This document shows, one piece after another, positions 56,365 through 64,000 of a DNA stretch of 64,000 nucleotides. Within the stretch, counting starts at the first letter, position 1; every line of letters begins with the position of its first letter. This DNA comes from Dreissena polymorpha (lineage: Eukaryota > Mollusca > Bivalvia > Myida > Dreissenidae), in assembly GCF_020536995.1 (NCBI RefSeq), contig NC_068358.1, positions 34,087,346 to 34,151,345 of the forward strand. The letters run 5' to 3'. The notes under the pieces were generated by a model. That model was not told where the DNA came from. It ran no database searches and was given only the letters and a program-made list of their open reading frames with translations. Made by a program: the position numbers and the translations under genes.

Positions 56365-58790
56365 ATATATATATATATATATTCCGTAGCCATAGAACAA
56401 TTAATCTGTTTTATGCAGTGTTTGATTGCTGTTTTTCTGCTGACAGCCTTAACAGGATGCAGTGGTTTTAAATTATGATTGTATTCTAGCATCAGGCAAA
56501 CTGGTATCTTTTGAGTTTAAAGATCGCACATTTTTCAAACAGGTGGCCTAGTTCTCAGGTAAATAGCATTATTTGTGTTTACAATCATGATGAACTTGTC
56601 CTGATATTTGCGGCTAAGATGCATATTAAACACAATAATGTTTCCTTAAATGAACTGTTTCTATTAAGTTTTATTGCATTTGATGTAATATAATTCCAAC
56701 AGGTAACAAAAGGATTGACAAGATATATAGCATAATAAAGGTGGTAAAGTTTAATAAATTAATAGTGTCTTGAGAAATGTCGGAGCTCTTTGATTGATCT
56801 GCCAAGTTACCATATTAAACTAATTAAACCACCACTTCCTAGAAACTTAAAAAATAACTGTTGTGCAAACGGAATCTATTAGACATCTTACCAACCATAA
56901 ACAAATTATATTTTGATGTTTATTTAAGATGTCCATATAAACTGAACAACATTTCTTTCTGATTGGTCCATTAAAGTGAAAAATAAAATTCATACACATC
57001 CAAAGCAAAGCTTTGTGATCCTCTAGAAGCCACATTTATGACTGTCTTGCTGAAACTTTGTTAGAAAATTAATCCTTATAATATCAAGGCCAAATTCAAA
57101 TATGGATCAAGTGAGGTCAAAAACTAGGTCACCAGGTCAAATAAAAAAAAAAATATTGTTACTTTTCAAGGAGCAACACTCCTGTCTAATCTTGATAAGA
57201 GTTGGTCAGAATGTTTATCCTGACATTATGCAGCCTGGAAAAAAGGTTCTCAGTAAAAAATTGTAAAAATTTGAAAATGTAAATTGTCATCTATTTTTTT
57301 CTGCCCCCAATCCTACTTCAGCCCGGCATTGATACATGTACAAATGTACCTCTTTTTTCACTCAACCTACAAGCCATCTTTTGGATATGTGGTTTACAAT
57401 AGTCAATTTGCTTAAGCAAATAAATAGACTTTCAATGACATAAGCTTAGGTAACTGCCTTGGAAAGGTCAATGAAAGCATTGAAACCAGTTGAATGACCT
57501 TTACAAACTAACACTAAGCCCAGAATTAATCACTAACAAACAACTGTAAATAAAAAATAACCTCATAAAATTGTAATTAAATTCAAAAGCAATAAAAGAG
57601 AATGTTAATTAGATTTAATTGAAATTTAAGTACTTGTTTGTTGAATAATCACCAGGGCATGACAATAACTTTTTTTAAGGCTTGATTAAGACAATAAAGA
57701 CAAATATCAAGTGAATTCCTTCAAGTTCTACTTTACAAGATTTGAGAACTTAAACATCATATAGTACTTACCCTAGATCACCATTATTCATCACATAAAA
57801 TGTAATGCAGATTGTAAAGAGGTATAACATAGTTTGAATGTACATGCAGCTACTATTTAAATTCGTAATTATTGTTTTATGCCAACATTCAATATTGTTG
57901 ACTCAGTTCAGTAATAGACTCACGGGAAACTGAAGCCATCATTGATAGGGCAGTATCTGCATTTTGTTACTTGTATAATAAACAATAGAAATACTACCGG
58001 TAAAAAATATAATAATATGATATATTAAATTGTAAAATATAGTAATAAAGTATTACTGCAAATAGATTACACAGGTTGAATAGATACATAATTGACAATT
58101 ATATATAAAATAGAAGCTCAAGATCAACAACCAAAAGATAAGTATAATTATGTGAAGCCAACTGACCGGTATATTCTTTTGATCAATAAGACTGAAGTAG
58201 TTTATAAACAGGGTTTTTAATATCAAATTTGGTAAACTTACATTTTTGCAACTGTTTTAGAACATCACTTTAAAAAGAGGAATGAGTTATTCTGTTAATT
58301 ATTAATGATTTCAAGGAAACATTATATTTTGAAATCATACAATTGTGATTTTTTGAAAAAACGTTTAATTTTAAATTTTGTGTGTAGTTCATGAAGTTAA
58401 CATTGTTGTTTTGATAATTTATTACTACAGGTACAAGAAAGTCTTTGTTTGTTGAATTCATTACATCAGAAACAGGCTCCCAGATAGCAAACTGATATAT
58501 AAGGATATATAATTATACCCCCATTACCATCGCCATAAATTTGAATCTCTTGTTTTGTGAAGACAGCATGCAAAATAGTCTGTGTTAATGCAACATGTGG
58601 GGGTAAACGTCACGTCTGTGACAAAGCTCTAGTTTGCTATAGGAACATAATCATCACAACAAAAAATGCAGCATCTGTGTCAGAAGAAATCGATCTATAT
58701 ATTGTTAGTTGTATAGGATAAGTCTTGTTAATACACTGTTTAAAATGTGGGTTATCTTTATTTTAAACACCATCAATATATCAGGGTTCG
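56365..58790. other. Intronic DNA with an AT microsatellite and a core-repeat fragment
   Basis: An (AT)n run lies at about 56365-56381. The stretch 57085-57230 ('aaaaactaggtcaccaggtc', 'gatcttgataaga'-like words) resembles the core of the element at 23512 without its ends. The rest is AT-rich with nothing recognised. Confidence 0.4.
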
Positions 58791-59059
58791 ACACTAAGGC
58801 ACGTCCGACAGACATTGTCTAGTAAGATCGGTGGTCGGGCTAGTAAAACTGCGAGCTAGCTTGTCCGACCGGTCGTACATAACAAATCTATACTGATTCA
58901 TATAACTATACCTAACCGAAAACCTTTTTCTCTTAATGTGTAAAATAACTCTCGTATCCGTTATTTACATCAGAACAAAACTAGCGTATATAAATAAACG
59001 CGGAGAATTCACATGATTCATCGCTATTTTTAGACGCGAAGGAGAGCTTCCCGCAGAAA

Positions 59060-59413
59060 TTGCTTGTTTCCATTGGTCAAGTTGTCATGAATATTAATGA
59101 TTTTCTGAAGTGTCTTAGAACTTTACATCATGTTTTTACGACTTCTATTGACAATCGGTATCATCAATGTAAACATTTTGGCGTAGCAGACGAGAGAATG
59201 TTATTTAAAGAATGGCTTTGTTCAAGATTGGATTTTCATCCGACAAATAAGTTAATAAAGAAGAATCCGACGGTAAAACTGACACAGATTATGCTGGAAA
59301 AAGGGCCTTGGAGCTGTGGTTGCATGGAGCACAGCGGTCAAGGAGGCCAGAATTTGATGACCTTGAATAAATGTCACCTGCTGTACAGACATCATTTATT
59401 TAACTGGCGATAA
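59060..59413 (+). CDS. Unassigned 117-residue frame inside TIR element
   Basis: The frame is open from MLVSIGQVVMNINDFLKCLR to YRHHLFNWR and contains 'HQCKHFGVADERMLFKEWLC' and 'MLEKGPWSCGCMEHSGQGG'. It has several Cys and His residues but no zinc-finger spacing that I can name. It lies between the left TIR and the nested copy C. It could be the remnant of a transposon-encoded protein or chance. Confidence 0.25.
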   Translation: MLVSIGQVVMNINDFLKCLRTLHHVFTTSIDNRYHQCKHFGVADERMLFKEWLCSRLDFHPTNKLIKKNPTVKLTQIMLEKGPWSCGCMEHSGQGGQNLMTLNKCHLLYRHHLFNWR

Positions 59414-59531
59414 ACAGTGAAATTATAACAAACAATTTATGTTGTTAAATAGTTTTATTTTATTTTTTACTCTTTGCATCAAAATGACTTTCTTGTGTTC
59501 ACTAATTATTTACTGATAAATAATTGATTAA

Positions 59532-60380
59532 GGTAGCGCACCTCTAATGGGCACATATCCAAATATAATCTAATTAATTATTTTCTTAATCAGCATCATT
59601 TCACTGAACTACATGCAAATTTGTAGGTAGGCTTTCCATGCTTTTAAAAAAAATATACCGATTTTTTCAAAACCATCCCCACGCTCGGCTTTTGTCCAGT
59701 TTATTTTCACCCCTGGGGTATATAAAAGTTCCATAATTCATTCAAATTTCCAAATATGGGCATGCAGTTGGTGTGTACAGATGCTGTAAAGGTGTTTAAA
59801 GTTTAAACAAGATGAAATAAGTATTCTTTTACAGACATTTATTTTTTACAAATTTTTATCTATGGAAGAGCGCCATGAAATGTAAGTGATTTCAGCCAAG
59901 TAAAAATTGGGTCGGTTAAAAACAAAGTGTCATAAAATTCAAAATAGTATCATTTAAGTCATATTTTAAACTTAGTTTTTATAGAAACACTATATACAGC
60001 AAAAATACCAAGAACTAGACAGATTTACCGTTTACTTTTTGAAATAAAAATAAAAATGCAACATGCATGGTATGATTTTCAACAGTAAATCACCCAATTT
60101 CGCCATAACGTTGTTTTAATTTTAATAATTGAAGAATGTGCATAAAAATTGCAACATATTTAACAATAAATATAGCTTATATGCCATATTAAATCAAATT
60201 ACGTTAGAAAATAAAACAAACGCGTAACAAAAAAGTATACGGCGTCGGCAGGATTCGAACCTGCGCGGGAATATCCCAAAAGATTTCTAGTCTATCGCCT
60301 TAACAACTAGGCTACGGCACCTAATAGTAGGCTCTTCAACCTTCGAAGAAATCGCGGGAAATCATTAGAGATGCGCTACC
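59532..60380 (-). mobile_element. TTAA-flanked TIR element with tRNA-Ser-like cassette, copy C
   Basis: The ends are GGTAGCGCACCTCTAATG and CATTAGAGATGCGCTACC with TTAA outside both (59528-59531 and 60381-60384). It is 849 bp, near-identical and collinear with copy B. It is nested inside the CAGGGTTCGACA element. Confidence 0.85.
60240..60320 (-). tRNA. tRNA-Ser(AGA)-like sequence (copy C), probably not a working tRNA
   Basis: 81 nt with the anticodon loop CTAGAAA (AGA), a long variable arm and a perfect B box GGTTCGAATCC. The A-box region reads AGCCTAGTTG instead of AGCCTAGTGG. The acceptor stem is imperfect (GTGCCGT against CGACGCC). Confidence 0.55.
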
Positions 60381-60672
60381 TTAAACAGTTACACGACACA
60401 ATTGTGTTTATTTGTTATGTCATTTATGGTCTAGTAGACATCATATTCGGGCTAGTACATTTTAAGAGGAGCTGGTCCGATGGTCTGGCTGTAAAAAAAA
60501 GTTAATGTCGAACCCTGTATATACATGTATATTGGTAGTGTTAAAGCTTCGATTTAAATTCAGTTGCTATTCTTTAGTCAGACCTAAATGATGATAAACC
60601 CCATAATGGCAAATACAGAAATAAGTACCCACAGTGCGCTTAATCACTTAAGAAATAAATTGTATTTGTTAT

Positions 60673-60942
60673 TTTTATGCCCCCGGTAGGGTGGCATATA
60701 GCAGTTGAATTGTCCGTCAATATGTCATTAAGTCTGTCCGTCTGTCAAAAAAAAACTTGGCTATAACTTTTTCACTATTGAATATAGCAACTTGATATTT
60801 GGCATGCATGTGTATCTCATGAAGCTGCACATTTTGAGTGGTGGAAGTTCAAGGTCATCCTTCAAGGTCAAAGGTCAAAAAATAATAATTTCAAAGCGAC
60901 GCAATAGGGGGCATTGTGTTTCTGACGAACACATCTCTTGTT
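60673..60942 (+). mobile_element. Hairpin-ended element (H7)
   Basis: It opens 'tttttatgcccccggtaggg', has the core 'atagcaacttgatatttggc' and the AGGTCA block, then GGGGGCAT, the hairpin GTGTTTCTGACGAACAC and ATCTCTTGTT. It has a single core unit and is well preserved. Confidence 0.7.
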
Positions 60943-61390
60943 TACATCATAAGTTGTAATTGGCAAAATAAAAAAGAGACAAATTACACTTATGTTTTTC
61001 CATTTGACTTTTTTTTTGCTTACTTTTTTTTAAAGAAAAAAGGTATACAGTTGAATTTGTACCCCAACATTGTTGACAATAATCACTAAACAAGTACACT
61101 ACATGTATACTTTATGAAGATTGCTGTGAACGTTGCTGCAGTATAGAATAATTTTTATTAAATAAGCATTTTTACAACATGGAATTTGTTAAGTTTTATG
61201 TTGACATCAGCTCTATTTCATTGAGGTGGCACTTATAAATAGCCGCAACCTGTTGTCTCATTTGAGGTAGTATAAATAATCACGCTTGACATGACTGATT
61301 ATGGCCCAGATGCATCCAATAATTTAAGTTTTTGTTAGCTTATAACTTATGAAATCAAATATGGGTTGCTATCTTCTGATCTACATTATA

Positions 61391-62249
61391 TTTTTATGCC
61401 CCCCTACGAAGAAGAGGGGGTATATTGCTTTGCTCATGTCGGTCTGTCGGTCCGTCCACCAGGTGGTTGTCAGACGATAACTCAAGAACGCTTGGGCCTA
61501 GGATCATAAAACTTCATAGGTACATTGATCATGACTCGCAAATGACCCCTATTGATTTTGAGGTCACTAGGTCAAAGGTCAAGGTCACGGTGACCCGAAA
61601 TAGTAAAATGGTTTTTGAATGATAACTCAAGAACGCATACGCCTAGGATCATGAAACTTATCGGTAGATTGATCATGACTCGCAGATGACCCCTATTGAT
61701 TTTGAGGTCACTAGGTCAAAGGTCAAGGTCACGGTGACCCGAAATAGTAAAATGGTTTCCGGATGATAACTCAAGAATGCATACGCCTAGGATCATGAAA
61801 CTTCATGGGTAGATTGATCATGACTCGCAGATGACCCCTATTGATTTTGAAGTCACTAGGTCAAAGGTCAAGGTCACAGTGACCCGAAATAGTAAAATGG
61901 TTTTCGGATGATAACTCAAGAACGCATATGCCTAGGATCATGAAACTTAACAGGTAGATTGATCATGACTCGCAGATGACCCCTATAGATTTTGAGATTA
62001 CAAGGTCAAAGGTCACGGTGACCTGAAATAGTAAAATGATTTTCGGATGATAACTCAAGAACGCTTTTGCCTAGGATCATGAAACTTCATAGGTACATTG
62101 ATCGTGACTCGCAGATGACCCCTATTGATTTTCAGGTCACTAGGTCAAAGGTCAAGGTCACAGTGACAAAAAAGGTATTCACACGATGGCTGCCACTACA
62201 ACGGACAGCCCATATGGGGGGCATGCATGTTTTACAAACAGCCCTTGTT
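61391..62249 (+). mobile_element. Hairpin-ended element with five ~144-bp core units (H8)
   Basis: It opens ATGCCCCCCTACGAAG and AAGAGGGGGTAT. Five tandem units begin 'gataactcaagaacgc' near 61476, 61621, 61764, 61909 and 62049. Each unit ends in AGGTCA direct repeats followed by a palindrome of the form AGGTCAnnnTGACC (61582, 61726, 61871 and 62010); the fifth is broken. The right end is GGGGGCAT, a hairpin TGTTTTACAAACA and CCCTTGTT. Units are very similar, so the array is young or homogenised. Confidence 0.75.
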
Positions 62250-63160
62250 GATTTTGTAGCAATATACTCGGGTCATTAAAGTTTGTATAATTTCTATTAA
62301 GTTACCCATAGTACATGCAGGTTTACCTACATTTTGAATGGAAAACTAAAGCAATTATTATTATGTACTTCTTAAACCTAACATTCAGTCTTTGAATGAA
62401 TATTTGCTTTGATTCATGTTTATATTCAGTATTTAAATCAATAGCATTATCGTATAATAGATGATAAAGAATTGTAACATCCATAGATAAGCAGGTGTAC
62501 ACATTATAATACATACAATATACCACTAGCCCTTGTTTAGAAAGTAAATATTTACCTGTAGTATCTTGTAATGTATTTTTGATTATGTTTAATCTAATGG
62601 GAAACTGCAATTATCCTATTAAATGCTAATTTATCATGTTTATTTCTATGTGGGCCCTACATTATACAGATGACCCAGTACCACTTCAGTGTTGTAGATG
62701 CTGAAGATTAATGTACCAAACTGTGACTTCTATCTTGAACAGAGTTCTGTTTTAGAACAAGATACAGAAGTTTAACTAAGTTACTGATAAGTTGGGATAT
62801 TGAAGTGAACATTTTACAGTGTCAGTGGGATTTCCTATTCATCTTCAACAAGCGCACTTAAGATGAAAGATATAATTGCACACTCAAATCCAGAAAACAA
62901 TGTCATAATACTCATGTACTGAAAAATTTTCAACAGTTGGTTATTACAAATAATGATTTGTACATTCATAGTTTTGTACCATTGGTTAGTATTACAAGAT
63001 CACACCTTGTAAGTCCTCTTTACTAAACTGTATGGACTGCTCATATTTTAACAGTTTGACATGAACCTGTAGATAACAGTAAGCACAGGAAAGTTTGCTG
63101 TGACTACTTTTCGCAAAAACATTGACCCTTTTATTGAACTATAGAATATATAGGAGCCAT
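62250..63160. other. Intronic DNA, nothing recognised
   Basis: AT-rich; no repeat ends, RNA genes or ELL exon seen. Confidence 0.4.
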
Positions 63161-63370
63161 GCTCTGTGAAAAAGGGGTTATATGCATGTGCATGAAGAGT
63201 CCAAGATTAGCCTGTGCAGTCCCCACAGGCTAATTCGGGACAACACTTACCGGTTGTATGGTATTTTTCGGTGATAGAAAGTCTCCTCTTAGCAAAAATC
63301 CAGTTTAGGCGGAAAGTGTTGTCCCTGATTAGCATTTTCACACCTGAATTAAACCTCCTTTTCACAGAGC
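63161..63370 (+). mobile_element. MITE (AGATTAGCCTGT family), copy 3
   Basis: The ends GCTCTGTGAAAAAGGGG and CCTTTTCACAGAGC are inverted. It contains the shared stem ATTAGCCTGTGC / CCACAGGCTAAT and 'cttagcaaaaatccagttta'. Non-coding. Confidence 0.75.
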
Positions 63371-63500
63371 AAGTCTCATACTTAAAAAATTGTGTTCTCT
63401 AGCATCTTGGCCGATTTTGCCTAAGCTTTCACAGCTGAATGTGTAAATGATCGTTCTGGAAGGAATTTTAGCGACAACCAATTTTGGCCCTCTGTGTTTT

Positions 63501-64000
63501 TATGTCCCCCACTATAGTAGTGGGGGACATATTGTTTTTGCCCTCTCTGTTGGTCTGTCTGTTGGTCTGTTTGCGCCAACTTTAACATTTTGCAATAACT
63601 TTTGCTATATTGAAGATAGCAACTTCATATTTGGCATGCATGTGTATCTCATGTAGCTGCACATTTTGAGTGGTGAAAGGTCAAGGTCAGGTCATCCTTC
63701 AAGGTCAGAGGTCAAATATATGTGGCCAAAATGGCTCATTTTATGAATACTTTTGCAATATTGAAGATAGCAACTTGACATTTGGCATGCATGTGTATCT
63801 CATGGAGCTGCACATTTTGAGTGGTGAAAGGTCAAGGTCATCCTTCAAGGTCAGAGGTCAAATTAATGTGGCCCAAATCGCTTATTTTATAAATACTTTT
63901 GCAATATTGAAGATAGCAACTTGATATTTGGCATGCATGTGTATCTCATGGAGCTGCACATTTTGAGTAGTGAAAGGTCAAGGTCATCCTTCAAGGTCAG
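63501..64000 (+). mobile_element. Hairpin-ended element cut by the window end (H9)
   Basis: It opens with the hairpin TATGTCCCCCACTA, TAG, TAGTGGGGGACATA. Three ~150-bp units follow (63597, 63752 and 63897), each with 'gcaatattgaagatagcaac', 'gtatctcatg(t/g)agctgcac' and AGGTCA repeats (AGGTCAgAGGTCA). It runs past the window end. Confidence 0.7.

Larger units (their letters stand above)
58792..60517 (+). mobile_element. TIR element with CAGGGTTCGACA ends, host of tRNA-bearing copy C
   Basis: The left end CAGGGTTCGACACTAA and right end TTAATGTCGAACCCTG are inverted, and 'gtctagta...cgggctagta' words recur inside both ends. TATAT flanks both sides (possible 5-bp duplication, but AT-rich and so weak). 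Without the nested copy C it is about 870 bp. It contains a 117-codon open frame (59060-59413) that I cannot assign. Confidence 0.7.

Noticed and set aside
62640-62720. Candidate ELL exon after 'ttatacag'
   Set aside because: The translation does not resemble the next ELL block and has no suitable donor.

Overview
The window is eukaryotic, AT-rich and intron-containing. It carries the 'ggtcaaggtca'-type core repeats and hairpin-ended interspersed elements that I associate with bivalve mollusc genomes; a heterodont such as Dreissena would fit, but the species is an inference. There is no bacterial or organellar sequence.

Two host genes can be supported, both on the + strand. The first is complete: RSL24D1/RLP24, a ribosome biogenesis factor, in five exons (18687-26334, 164 residues) with consistent splice phases. 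The second is the 5' part of an ELL-family RNA polymerase II elongation factor (exons at 35851-35982, 45230-45277 and 52301-52404); the rest of it should lie beyond 64000. The two genes are in tandem, about 9.5 kb apart. Nothing suggests a shared function beyond both being housekeeping genes.

Most of the remaining sequence is transposon debris, often nested. 1-6.2 kb: AT-rich DNA with three hairpin-ended elements. 6.9-14.1 kb: three decayed antisense LINEs in a row plus a ~90-bp degenerate tandem repeat. 14.3-18.6 kb: a four-layer stack (inverted-repeat unit array, then a CR1-like LINE, then two TIR elements inside that LINE) ending about 95 bp before the RSL24D1 start codon. 18.7-26.3 kb: RSL24D1, with an antisense LINE in intron 3 that is itself split by another element. 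26.4-35.3 kb: MITEs (one with piggyBac-type ends), a Tx1/L1-like LINE fragment, and the first of three TTAA-flanked elements that carry a tRNA-Ser-like sequence. 36.4-44.4 kb: almost all of ELL intron 1 is one 8-kb element with ~480-bp terminal inverted repeats, containing a nested 2.7-kb element, a foldback and a palindromic CCTAGG array. 45.3-51 kb: ELL intron 2 is a nest of three TIR elements, the innermost with a BED/hAT-like reading frame. 52.4-64 kb: ELL intron 3, with more MITEs and four hairpin-ended elements, one of which holds perfect estrogen-response-element palindromes.

The strongest candidates for something undescribed are the TTAA-flanked elements with an internal RNA polymerase III promoter (34042-35336, 47578-48427, 59532-60380), the giant-TIR element in ELL intron 1, and the family-wide hairpin/CTTGTT architecture of the interspersed elements. 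All family names rest on reading motifs by eye; no search was run.
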